A stretch of 64,000 nt of DNA. Origin: Phytopythium helicoides (Eukaryota > Oomycota > Peronosporomycetes > Pythiales > Pythiaceae). Made by a program: the position numbers and the translations under genes. Every line of letters begins with the position of its first letter. Position 1 is the first letter of the stretch. The stretch covers positions 1 through 64,000 of the forward strand of contig JANFNE010000014.1 of assembly GCA_024867545.1 (NCBI GenBank), given 5' to 3'. This document shows positions 21,183 to 29,721 of the stretch, in pieces. The notes under the pieces were generated by a model. The model saw only the letters and a list, made by a program, of their open reading frames with translations. It was not told the DNA's origin and did not search any database.

Positions 21183-21402
21183 TGCTACTTGTTTGCTTAG
21201 CGTTCTCTGCGTTCTCGAAAATGATCAGAAGATATTGTCGAGAGTCATGCCAACTATGTTGGGAGAAAATAGATCTGCTTGATGGAAAGCTATTCTCGTA
21301 TAGCGTAGTTTGCAAGGTACTAGTGAGCTACGTTAGATCTGCTTGAACACAACAAAAGCATGCTGATGAGTCGGATGCAACCTGAGGAGGCCATTGGCTG
21401 CT

Positions 21403-21862
21403 TCATTGACAGGGTCCAAGATCACAGCTTCCAGGCTTGTAGCTCTTCACATGAGTTGCGACTTGAGCAAGCCCGCAGCAAGATCAACACATTGCAGAGC
21501 AACAGTCTCCACAGCAGCAACCCGGAATATTGAACCGCTCACGAGTCTTCGATCGGAGTTGCAAGGCAAAAATGTAGTGCAGTACGCCAACGCTAGCGAC
21601 AATTGATATGCACGACACGAGGAGCGCGACATCGTACGGCACAAGATTCAACCGGTGAGCCACTTGCGCTATCGAGACAAGCGGGCACCACAACACAGTG
21701 CAGCAGTTGGAAAAAACTCGAGCAGCATTCGCATAGACCTTGCTCCCACTCGCTAGTTTTTATGCAGTCCCCGAGTGATATTGTAGCCGATAGGTCGTCG
21801 ATCTGGAAGGCGTAAGGTGGCGATGGATGCGTCGACGCCAACGAGTTCTGGGTTTCGTTCAT
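21403..21862 (-). pseudogene. PLAC8 array copy 5, pseudogene (frameshift + stop)
   Basis: The ATG at 21862 opens MNETQNSLAST and reaches the first PLAC8 half (SEWEQGLCECCSS). The frame then shifts: the continuation LWCPLVSIAQVAHRLNL lies in another frame, from about 21700. The second half is recognisable (TRERFNIPGCCCGDC) but a TGA at about 21489-21491 interrupts C-stop-SCCGLAQVATHVKSYKPGSC. The normal GPPDTLPAY tail is lost, the frame ending DLGPCQ. Three independent defects make a sequencing artefact unlikely. An Inr-like TCATTTTTCAATTCTCC is still present upstream (about 21884-21902). Confidence 0.85.
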
Positions 21863-22279
21863 TACTGCTGAGTGATCTGGGGAGAATTGAAAAATGATCG
21901 AGCTCGATATGGTGGCATTCAACGCGGAGCTCGATGCGATCACCCACTTTCTGTGGAGAGATGAAGCAGTTATCTACTATTGCATGATGATGATAAGTCA
22001 CCCTTCTGCTTGAGCATGATTTGCTGAAAAGGTACTGGGGATCAAGGCAACAGTCTTCTCGACAATAAAAAAAGTGCTTCCAGCTTCAGTCCTTCAAAAA
22101 TGCTCAAGACGTTGATTGTTTATGAGAGCACAGCATGAGTTGCACGTCGCCTGATTGGAGCTAACAGACAAAGATCCAGTCGAGGACACACAAAGAGAAA
22201 AAAAATAGAGACGTTTGTTTAAGGCTTAGCAGAGATGCAAAGGCTGACCACGAAAAATCCACGCATATAATGCAAACTC
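21863..22279. other. Intergenic region between PLAC8 copies 5 and 6
   Basis: AT-rich, no supported gene. It holds the 5' flank of the pseudogene copy and the 3' flank of copy 6. Confidence 0.5.
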
Positions 22280-22729
22280 TCAGTGATACCCCTGAAGCGT
22301 GTCTGGAGGGCCGAAGTTGCAACTCCCCGGCTTGTAGCTCTTGATGTGAGTTGCTACTTGAGCGAGCGCACAGCAAGTGCAACAGAAAGCAGCACAGAAG
22401 TCGCCGATGGTGCTCCCTTGGATACGGAACTTCTCTCTGACCGTGGTGCGAAGATGCCAAACCCAAAACCAGATGAAACTTAGCGTGAGGCAAGATGTGA
22501 AAAGCGCAATTCCGTACGACATGACGCCCAAACGAGCCAAAACTTGAGCTATGGAGACGCAGGGGCACCACGAAACCATGCAGCAATTAGGGACGCAGTG
22601 CTTGAAGCAAGAGACTAGGCTGACTTCCCATGCTCCGGTTTTGATCCCAGGATCATTCTCGAAGCTCGTCGTGGGCGTTTCGATCTGCACGGCATAACTT
22701 GTGCTGGGCTCGAGTTTGTGGTCCTCCAT
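22280..22729 (-). CDS. PLAC8 family protein, array copy 6 (short form)
   Basis: 149 residues from the ATG at 22729 (MEDHKLEPSTSYAVQ); the open frame extends further 5' but only from a GTG, and paralogues start near here. First half GAWEVSLVSCFKHCVPNC, WCPCVSIAQVLARLGV; one hydrophobic stretch (FTSCLTLSFIWFWVW); second half VREKFRIQGSTIGDFC, CCTCCALAQVATH. The IPGSCCGDC signature is altered to IQGSTIGDFC, losing one cysteine pair. Tail KSYKPGSCNFGPPDTLQGY. Confidence 0.85.
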   Translation of the reverse strand: MEDHKLEPSTSYAVQIETPTTSFENDPGIKTGAWEVSLVSCFKHCVPNCCMVSWCPCVSIAQVLARLGVMSYGIALFTSCLTLSFIWFWVWHLRTTVREKFRIQGSTIGDFCAAFCCTCCALAQVATHIKSYKPGSCNFGPPDTLQGYH

Positions 22730-22764
22730 TATTTGCGAACTGGTGCTCTGGTAATAGCAGGAGT

Positions 22765-22783
22765 TGGAAAGTTGGGAAATGAC
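22765..22783 (-). promoter_or_regulatory. Oomycete initiator + flanking element, PLAC8 copy 6
   Basis: The minus strand reads GTCATTTCCCAACTTTCCA, a TCATTTCC initiator with an adjoining ACTTTCC element, 36 bp upstream of the ATG. Confidence 0.5.
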
Positions 22784-22999
22784 CGCGACCAAAAAGCCCA
22801 ATGACACAGGGTGACTTGCTTCTGGTGGGGCTCTCAGAAGTCGCAGGTGAAGGTTGCTCCAGGACCTGATTTCGGTGGAATGGACATTTCAAATATCTTC
22901 AGCTTAAATTTTCCAGCGTCTCATCCATGATTTTCACTCTGTCGTTGACAACACTGTCCCAAGATGAATAGCCGAGTTCTGTCCAATTCCAGCAAGTTT

Positions 23000-23806
23000 T
23001 CAGTACTGATGCGTGGCGTACGGTGGCAACACGTCAGGTTCGCCGAAACTGCAGGATCGTGGGGTGTAGCTCTTGATGTGGGTGGTGATTTGCGCCAGCG
23101 CACAGCACGGACAAGCGACTGCAAGCCCGCAATCAGCGCAGCAACCGCCAGGAAGCTTGAACCAGCGACGCACCTTCATGCGCAAGAGTGCGATGATACC
23201 AGCGAGGATGAGTTGCATTACGATGGCTCCACCGTAGAAATTGGTGAGGAAAGTCACGAGCCGCGAGCAATCCTGGCTGCGACTGCAGTTGAGTGCCGCG
23301 ATGTAGGGCCCACGAGTGTCAATTCCACCGTTCTCGATCGACTTGTAGGTCTCATACACGATAGCTGCAAGCTCGAGCGCCACGAGAACCAACAGCCCTC
23401 TCCACGCTCGCTTATACTGAAAAACTCGCATGCGATGAAGGGCCTGGGCGAGGGCCATACACGGACAGCATGTCACCATCCAACAATTGGGAACGCAATC
23501 CCGGTAACAGCCGAACAGCGGCGCCTCCCACTGGCCAACTAGGATGCCTTCTATGCGAGAAGATGGTGGCAGATCTTCATACACGTCGAAGTTTGTTGGC
23601 ACGGGGAAGCGTTCTTGACCACTGGGCGACATATTCTGTTGCCGCTGGAACTGGAGCTGTTGCTGCTCGTGCAGACGCATGGCGATCGCAATATAGCTGG
23701 CTGTGGCCTCTGGCGTTATAGCCGAGGGTTCATATGGAGGCTGTTGGTAGTAAGTCGACCCTGGAGACCCTTGCTGCTCGCCATCGAGTCTAGAAGGCTT
23801 CTCCAT
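23000..23806 (-). CDS. PLAC8 family protein, array copy 7 (long N-terminus)
   Basis: 268 residues, ATG at 23806 (MEKPSRLDGEQQG). A 95-residue Gln/Pro/Tyr-rich N-terminus (HEQQQLQFQRQQN) precedes the first half GQWEAPLFGCYRDCVPNC, CCPCMALAQALHRM. Two helices flank an ectodomain-like loop containing LNCSRSQDC, with a possible disulphide and an N-C-S sequon. The second half is VRRWFKLPGGCCADC, ACPCCALAQITTH, with tail KSYTPRSCSFGEPDVLPPY. It is the most divergent of the complete members on N-terminal length. Confidence 0.85.
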   Translation of the reverse strand: MEKPSRLDGEQQGSPGSTYYQQPPYEPSAITPEATASYIAIAMRLHEQQQLQFQRQQNMSPSGQERFPVPTNFDVYEDLPPSSRIEGILVGQWEAPLFGCYRDCVPNCWMVTCCPCMALAQALHRMRVFQYKRAWRGLLVLVALELAAIVYETYKSIENGGIDTRGPYIAALNCSRSQDCSRLVTFLTNFYGGAIVMQLILAGIIALLRMKVRRWFKLPGGCCADCGLAVACPCCALAQITTHIKSYTPRSCSFGEPDVLPPYATHQY

Positions 23807-24266
23807 CGTCACCTAGCTCGGAATCGAATAGTGTCGAGCGTCATGCCTTCCTACTGAACTCTGGACATCCAAGCGGTCGCAATGGCGTTGGTGTTGAGGA
23901 TCAAGCACACAGACACGGTGGACTGGAAATTCACAGAGACATTGGTCTCGATGCGCGACAACAACGAAGGCTTTCGTGCGGTATGACATCGCAACCGACC
24001 GAATCTGCAGACCCACTTGGCGAAAGTTTTCAGCTTGGATGCGACGCTCGATACCCTGCAAGGAGAGATAGGCTGATATCCGAGCCTTCAGTATGTGGCA
24101 GTCTTGGTGTTGAGGCCTCTGGGAACGGATGCATCCAGACCGTGGGACGTATCAGCTCTTCAACTTGCGCAAAAGAGACTCGATGCGGGGATGGGCAAAT
24201 GTAGCCGTCACCACGGCTGGCTCGTGTTCACTCTCAGCACTTGCAGCATCTTGCTTGCGTAGTGAA
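23807..24266. other. Intergenic region between PLAC8 copies 7 and 8
   Basis: 460 bp without a supported gene. Confidence 0.5.
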
Positions 24267-24917
24267 TTAGTCGTCAGAGCGACCACACGGACACAGCCAG
24301 TTGGTGGCATCTTCGAGCGTGTAGGAAGGCAGCGAGTCGCGGTCGTCGTCTCGCTTTGAGCTCTCCCACTTGACGTCGTTGCTCTTGAGGTGGGACGCCA
24401 TCTGCGCCATTGCGCAGCACGAGCAGAGTGCAGACGCCAAGAAGTCGCAGAGGCAGTTTCCTGGGATCTTGTACCGAGCTCGGGTCGCCGCGCGAAGGTA
24501 CCAGACGAACAAGGAGGTGTAGACGAAGATTCCGAGCATTGGCATGGCATAGTAGTTGACGCCGGTGATGCTGTCGCAGTCGCTCAGACAGCCGTAGTGC
24601 ACGTCCACGAGGATGGTGGTGAGTATTCCAAGGCAAGCGGCCACGACGAAATAGCTGATGAAAGCAGTCGAGACCTTCATGACTTTGAGTCTTCCCGCGA
24701 TCTGGGCGAGCACGATGAACGGGAGCCAGATTACATACGGGCAGGTGGGCATGCACGGTGTGCAGCAACCACAGAGAAGCCCGAATTCCCACCGCCCGAC
24801 GAGAATGCTGACTCCGTCATCAGCATCCAAAGGCGCGGTGTCGACTGCAATGGCCGCTGCTGTTGGAGGCTCAGAGTAGTAAACTGCCGAGGGTGAGAGC
24901 GTACGCTGGACGCCCAT
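24267..24917 (-). CDS. PLAC8 family protein, array copy 8 (degenerate cysteine motifs)
   Basis: 216 residues from the ATG at 24917 (MGVQRTLSPSAVYYSEPP). First half GRWEFGLLCGCCTPCMPTC, then WLPFIVLAQIAGRL, so the CPC triplet is replaced by LPF. Two hydrophobic segments flank a loop with HYGCLSDCDS. Second half TRARYKIPGNCLCDFL, LCSCCAMAQMASHLK. The tail is not the usual KSYxPGSC: it reads SNDVKWESSKRDDDRDSLPS, and the protein ends WLCPCGRSDD. The frame is intact, so it is either a functionally shifted paralogue or an early stage of decay. Confidence 0.8.
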   Translation of the reverse strand: MGVQRTLSPSAVYYSEPPTAAAIAVDTAPLDADDGVSILVGRWEFGLLCGCCTPCMPTCPYVIWLPFIVLAQIAGRLKVMKVSTAFISYFVVAACLGILTTILVDVHYGCLSDCDSITGVNYYAMPMLGIFVYTSLFVWYLRAATRARYKIPGNCLCDFLASALCSCCAMAQMASHLKSNDVKWESSKRDDDRDSLPSYTLEDATNWLCPCGRSDD

Positions 24918-25543
24918 GGGGGACCAAGGAAAAATCGAGAATGAAGACCAAACGGCATCACCTGCATGACGCATCATGAACATCCACCTGTTTACCAGCC
25001 AGCATATATGAGATGGGGGAGTCACGTGAATGCAACTGTTTGCTACGAACCCCCTTGCTAAACAGTAATAACCCCTCGATCGTGTAGCACCCTCATGATA
25101 GGGGTTGCGTGGGCAAGTGAGTGGGTAAAGGAAAATCCGAAAGTGAATGAAATACATTGATAGAAGGACTGCTCTGACGGTATCCAAGGACAAGCGCTAT
25201 AGACTGCAGAGACGAAGTTTCAAGTCGTGCCACGCAACGGTGCACTCGGGGAAGTGAGCTTTGTAGAAACCATTGTTGCTGGTGCAGGGTCCAGAACCAA
25301 CAACCTTCTCGAGATTCATCCAGGACTCTGCTCCAGGATTTCCAAAACCGAAAACCAAGCCAAAAGTTACAGACGTCAACTGATGACAAAAAAATCCTAC
25401 GCCGTCCGAGGACGAGACGGGCGTTCCCAAATGGAACAAGCAACTTATTGACAAGATGTTTATATTATGGCAACAATGCGGAGCAGTTGCTCCCGTATGG
25501 GCTTCTTCGCTGCAGTGTACCGAGCCGTGTGAACAACCGTGAC
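24918..25543. other. Intergenic region between PLAC8 copy 8 and the DJ-1/PfpI gene
   Basis: 0.6 kb, no supported gene; short open frames on both strands without recognisable motifs. Confidence 0.5.
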
Positions 25544-26254
25544 TTACCCATCGATCGACGAGACAAATGGGTCATTCGTTGGATCCGTGATTGGCACGAT
25601 CTCAAGTACTTTCGCGATCAGAGCTGCCGTCTCGTTTCCATACTGGGCTGCAACGAACGCATAGCCCATATCCAACCCAGCAGACACACCCGAGCTGGTC
25701 CAGTATTTGCCGTCGACGGCCCAGCGCGCCTGGCGGATCCAGTTCACATTCGGATGCGCGGCCGCAATCTTCTTGAACGCCATTTTGTTGGTGGTAGCAT
25801 TGCGTCCATCGAGAAGCCCGGTAGTCGCCAGGATGTCAGCGCCCGTGCACACAGACATGACGAATGTCGATGCTTCGGCAGCGCGGGTGATGTAGTCGAT
25901 GAAAGCCGTGTCAGAAATCACAGCAGTACGACCTGGGCCGCCAGGGATGATCAAGATGTCGAAAGACGACGGCGCATCGGCGTAAGACGTATTGGAGTAG
26001 AGCGGCAGCAAAGTGGTTGGTTGGATGCGGCCCGTGCGGTTTGCCACGGTGATGATATTGACATACTGACCCACCAACGGTAGCAGCTCGAGATACGCCG
26101 TCGGACCAACAGAGTCGAGTACTGCGGTCTTGTCGTAGATGACAACACCGACGTCAAGTGTGGAGTCGTCGGCAACGGCGGCGGTTGTGGAGGCAGAAGA
26201 AACGGCAAAAACCGCGAGTGCCACAGCAGCAAAACGACGGACGGAAAGCTTCAT
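25544..26254 (-). CDS. Secreted DJ-1/PfpI family protein (bacterial AraC-GATase-like type)
   Basis: 236 residues, intronless, ATG at 26254. Residues 1-29 form a signal peptide (MKLSVRRFAAVALAVFAVSS, ending ...TAAVADD). The body is a DJ-1/PfpI fold: DVGVVIYDKTAVLDSVGP at the start, FDILIIPGGPGRT, and the nucleophile elbow VMSVCTGADILATTGLLDGR with the catalytic cysteine in S-V-C-T-G. It closes with YWTSSGVSAGLDMGYAFVA. The S-V-C-T-G-A-x-x-L-A-x-x-G-L-L-D-G-R-x-A-T-T and S-x-G-V-S-A-G-x-D-M strings are those of bacterial isonitrile-hydratase/AraC-linked DJ-1 proteins. Three N-x-T/S sequons suit an extracellular protein. The substrate is not predictable. It sits inside the PLAC8 array on the same strand. 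Confidence 0.85.
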   Translation of the reverse strand: MKLSVRRFAAVALAVFAVSSASTTAAVADDSTLDVGVVIYDKTAVLDSVGPTAYLELLPLVGQYVNIITVANRTGRIQPTTLLPLYSNTSYADAPSSFDILIIPGGPGRTAVISDTAFIDYITRAAEASTFVMSVCTGADILATTGLLDGRNATTNKMAFKKIAAAHPNVNWIRQARWAVDGKYWTSSGVSAGLDMGYAFVAAQYGNETAALIAKVLEIVPITDPTNDPFVSSIDG

Positions 26255-27083
26255 GGTTGGTTGGGAAGACCGATGGAAATTTGGGAATGGCACCACTATG
26301 ATAAGGGCATGAAGAGCAAGCACAAGATCGCTGAAGCAATTGTCGACAGACGGGTCGACACGGAGGTTGTTGTTGTTGATGTGAAGTGACTGCTACACTT
26401 CGTGAAGAAGTCTTCGTCCTCTTCAGATGACAAAATAACGATCATGACATATCCGAGGGATAGATGTGACTCTGAAAGGTGAATATTATTCCAATGGGAG
26501 CTCCGTTGGAACAGGTATGCAGCTACCATATGCTGCATCTGAGAGCATCTCCGGTGGTGCATTCTATTGAAACATCACTAAAGAGCTCTTCGAGCTACAC
26601 TCTTTCAACAGGTTCTTGTCGAGCCTGTATTTATTTAGGTGCTAGGAGTCGACTGAGGAATCCTTAGCCTGGTTTGATCTGAATGTTTGCCAAGAACAAC
26701 ATAATCTGGACTGAGTTCACATACAGTATGATGAAGTCGTTCGACCACAGCAGGCTTCGATCGATGCCGCAGCCTTTGGCGCTGCGGCCGAAATCGATAC
26801 CACCAAGAAGCCTGGACTATTAGTTTGGGTTTTACACCATGGGCATTCACATGGTCGACGTCACCAAGGCGCAGGTCAAGTATGCTAATAATGAGCCCAC
26901 TGGGTAAATGGCGCTCACAGATGGTTTTCGCCAACGTGAACTCCTATGGCTAGGCTGCTACTATGTAACAACAGAGCCATATTTATACAAGTCCATGGGT
27001 GACATCGTCAGCAACCTCCTTGTTGATGGATACAAAGTAGTGGATATCCGCTTTTCCTTCTCAATGATGGAGACTGTTCACAG
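26255..27083. other. Intergenic region with unidentified decayed coding-like segments
   Basis: No intact gene. On the plus strand, open segments such as AAEIDTTKKPGL (about 26785-26820), MVDVTKAQVKYANN (about 26850-26893) and YVTTEPYLYKSMGDIVSNLL (about 26962-27025) appear in different frames and are broken by stops, as expected of an old pseudogene of unknown origin. I could not name the parent family. Confidence 0.4.
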
Positions 27084-27175
27084 CTAACTATCAAGACAAG
27101 AGCGCCAGGGGATTGTATCTGGACGGCCGAAGCCATTGGATCCGGGCTTATTGCTCTTGGTGTAAAATAGAATGT
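27084..27175 (-). pseudogene. PLAC8 tail relic (array copy 9)
   Basis: The minus strand reads YTKSNKPGSNGFGRPDTIPW then a few residues and TAG. This aligns with the family tail THIKSYKPGSCxFGPPDTLPAY at more than half the positions, but cysteine and tyrosine are lost. Sequence upstream (27188-27586) stays partly open but has no clear PLAC8 cysteine motif, so only the 3' end of this copy is recognisable. Confidence 0.65.
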
Positions 27176-27763
27176 TTGAATCCTCTCTTATAATGCTGGC
27201 ATCGAGGTGATGCATCCAAAAGTCTTCAAGGAGGTTGTGTTCAAAAGTAGTAACGAATCCAGCAATCTGCCTTGTGGCAATCGTGCACAGGTGTGTAGAA
27301 CTTCGATGACAAAGGCTGCAGTTTGGCCGATGCACACATGAGATAATGATTCACGACCAGGAGTGTTTTCTATTCTTCGAAGTACAGACGGAGATAACAG
27401 CATAATACGTAGTGAAGCTCTTTGGTCCTGACCACCCAAGAAAAAAATCTTGGTTGAGCGTTGATCATAGAACTGGACGGGGTCATCGCTACAGTGCTCA
27501 TAGCTTTCTGTAGTAACGCCCTCATAAAGAGCCTGGAAGAGCTCGAACGAAATAACCAAAAACGCAGTCCTATTCAACAGGGACATTTCCCACTCATCGA
27601 GTATTTACGTGCCTAATCCTCCGACTCTAGCTCTCCTGTCTCCATCTTTCTTTTCACCAAAACACCAAACACCCACAGAATTATGGCAATACCTCAAAGT
27701 TAACGCTTCCTTGCACGCTTCATGACACGAGAATACAATCTCTTTGCTACTTCCGGTTATACT
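27176..27763. other. Intergenic region, probable remains of a PLAC8 copy
   Basis: The minus-strand frame 27188-27586 is open for 132 codons with a hydrophobic start (NRTAFLVISFELFQALYEG) but carries no diagnostic PLAC8 cysteine pattern. It may be the eroded body of copy 9 or chance. Confidence 0.35.
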
Positions 27764-28486
27764 CTAAGCAATGCTTCCTCCGGTAGCATTGCTCTCGATA
27801 TAAGCTGGCAGCGTGTCACGCGGCCCGAAATCGCAGCTTCCTGGCTTGTAGCTCTTGATGTGAGTCGCGACCTGAGCCATTGAGCAGCATGAGCACCAAT
27901 AAGCTGCGCAGCAGTCACAGCAGCAACTTCCGGGAATGTTGAAGCGTTCTCGGGTCTTCGCACGAAGATGCCACACGAAGATGAAGATAAGAAGGTTGAT
28001 TACACTCGAAGCGCACGTGTAGATCTTAGCGGACGGAGTGAGGTAAAGTCTGGAATAGTACGCGGAGTGGTAGCCATCCCCGTAGTAGTAGTCCCCGCTG
28101 TAGTAGCCGCCGTAGTGGTAGCCGTCATAACCCCAGCTCCTATGGTAGTAAGCATGCCTGACCTCGTAGAAGACTAAGCTCTGGAAACATCCAAGTGCGA
28201 GCTCGATCACCAAGTAGATGCCAAGCGTGACTCCGAACGACATCACGCCAAGCCGATTCGCGATCTGAGCAAGCGAGATACACGGACAAAATGTCACCAT
28301 GCAGCAGTTGGGCACGACATGCGTGCAGCATCCGCAGAACCCTGTTTCCCATCCTCCAAAGCGGATACGCTCGGTGGCCTCGTGGTCTGAAGAGAGTTGT
28401 GAGGCTGGTAGAGCTTGTTGCGACTCGCTGATATAGACGCCTGAAGGCGTTGGAGCTTCATTATCGAGATGCTTGCTCGACGGCAT
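27764..28486 (-). CDS. PLAC8 family protein, array copy 10 (Tyr-rich loop)
   Basis: 240 residues, ATG at 28486 (MPSSKHLDNEAPTPSGVYIS). First half GGWETGFCGCCTHVVPNC, FCPCISLAQIANRL; a first helix; then a 45-residue loop extraordinarily rich in Tyr, Gly and Asp (YDGYHYGGYYSGDYYYGDGY). A second helix (NLLIFIFVWHL) and second half TRERFNIPGSCCCDC, WCSCCSMAQVATH follow, with the tail KSYKPGSCDFGPRDTLPAY. The N-terminus shares NEAPTPSGVYIS with copy 11, so the pair derives from a recent duplication followed by loop divergence. Confidence 0.88.
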   Translation of the reverse strand: MPSSKHLDNEAPTPSGVYISESQQALPASQLSSDHEATERIRFGGWETGFCGCCTHVVPNCCMVTFCPCISLAQIANRLGVMSFGVTLGIYLVIELALGCFQSLVFYEVRHAYYHRSWGYDGYHYGGYYSGDYYYGDGYHSAYYSRLYLTPSAKIYTCASSVINLLIFIFVWHLRAKTRERFNIPGSCCCDCCAAYWCSCCSMAQVATHIKSYKPGSCDFGPRDTLPAYIESNATGGSIA

Positions 28487-28523
28487 CGTTAGAGTTTGGA
28501 AGGAGGGCTTGGATGAAGTCCAG

Positions 28524-28540
28524 ATAATTTGGAAATGAAA
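28524..28540 (-). promoter_or_regulatory. Oomycete initiator-like motif, PLAC8 copy 10
   Basis: The minus strand reads TTTTCATTTCCAAATTATC (TCATTTCC initiator with an A/T-rich follower), about 40 bp upstream of the ATG. Confidence 0.45.
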
Positions 28541-28755
28541 ATCGGCAGGCTAGAAGTGGAGGTACTTGGAGCGGCATCCTTAATGGGTCGAGACTCGACC
28601 GGATATTCTCAACAATCGCACCCTGAAAGGCACTCCTACTGCTCTTTCTAAGTGCAAAGCTTGCTCTACTGTTAACCTTCATGTGGTACGTCGTTGATGT
28701 ATGAGAATCCAGATTACTGTACAGTAACAGCTTTGAACAGAAACAGGAGGTTGAG

Positions 28756-29463
28756 CTACGCTGCATCGCTTACGCTTCTTGCAATGTGGCCGTGGGCGAA
28801 CGCCGGTAATGTATCGCGGGGTCCATAGTTGCAGATTCCGGGTTTGTAACTCTTGATGTGTGTCGCGACTTGTGCGATGGCACAACATGTGCAGCACAAA
28901 GACGCAAAGCAGTCAGCATAACTGCTGCCGGGGATCTCGAAGCGAGCTCGGGTCCTTGCTCGGAGGTACCATACGAATATGAAGATCAAGAGATATGTTG
29001 TGCTCGCGAGGATCGCGTCCAGCATGAATTTGGAGCTGACCTCCGACGACCTGAAGGCATCGAAGAAATCCCCATCGACAACGTCGTCGTTGTAGTGGTG
29101 TCCGTCAGATTCTTCAACGTATGCGTCATAGTAGGCCCGGTAGAGCTCGTAAATTGCCATCCCGCAGAGCCCCCAAACTGTGAGCTGGATAATGAGGTAG
29201 AGTAGGAGCGTCAGCTTGTACGGCATGACGTCCAGTCGAGCTGAGATTTGAGCGAGGGAAACACATGGACAGAACGTCGTCATGCAGCAGTTCGGCACAC
29301 AACTCGAGCAGCAGCCGCAGAGCCCCGCCTCCCATTCCCTGATGTGGATCCACTCGACTCCTTGACGCCTGGGCCTTCGAGCAAAGGTTGAAGCTTGGTT
29401 GCTGATGTAGACGCCCGAAGGTGTCGGAGCCTCATTGCCTCCATCTTTACTCGTCATGGGCAT
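28756..29463 (-). CDS. PLAC8 family protein, array copy 11
   Basis: 235 residues, ATG at 29463 (MPMTSKDGGNEAPTPSGVYI). First half REWEAGLCGCCSSCVPNC, FCPCVSLAQISARL; helix LTLLLYLIIQLTVWGLCGM; an acidic/aromatic loop (EESDGHHYNDDVVDGDFFDA); helix TTYLLIFIFVWYL; second half TRARFEIPGSSYADC, LCCTCCAIAQVATH; tail KSYKPGICNYGPRDTLPAF. The IPGSCCGDC motif has become IPGSSYADC. The loop is of similar length to copy 10 but of different sequence. Confidence 0.88.
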   Translation of the reverse strand: MPMTSKDGGNEAPTPSGVYISNQASTFARRPRRQGVEWIHIREWEAGLCGCCSSCVPNCCMTTFCPCVSLAQISARLDVMPYKLTLLLYLIIQLTVWGLCGMAIYELYRAYYDAYVEESDGHHYNDDVVDGDFFDAFRSSEVSSKFMLDAILASTTYLLIFIFVWYLRARTRARFEIPGSSYADCFASLCCTCCAIAQVATHIKSYKPGICNYGPRDTLPAFAHGHIARSVSDAA

Positions 29464-29721
29464 GCCTTGTTAGAAGATAACTTGCACGACACCAGGAAAG
29501 TTGCGAACTGCCGAGTCCGTCAAGACGAGGCACCATGTCCTTCCATGGTGAAGCCAAATCCCACCTGAACCCATCTGCAACTGGAATCCTTCACTTCACC
29601 ATTTGGCTACAGCCACGACTGGGAGCTCCATCTCCCCTCCTAGTGGCGATGATGGGGGATCAAAAGTGAAGGCTATCAACGTTCGAAGCTCATCGATCTG
29701 TTATACTAGTGCATTTATCGC

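Noticed and set aside
21489..21491. In-frame TGA of PLAC8 copy 5 as a selenocysteine codon
   Set aside because: It replaces a cysteine position, which is suggestive, but the same copy has a separate frameshift and a missing tail, so simple decay explains it; no SECIS-like element was identified by eye.
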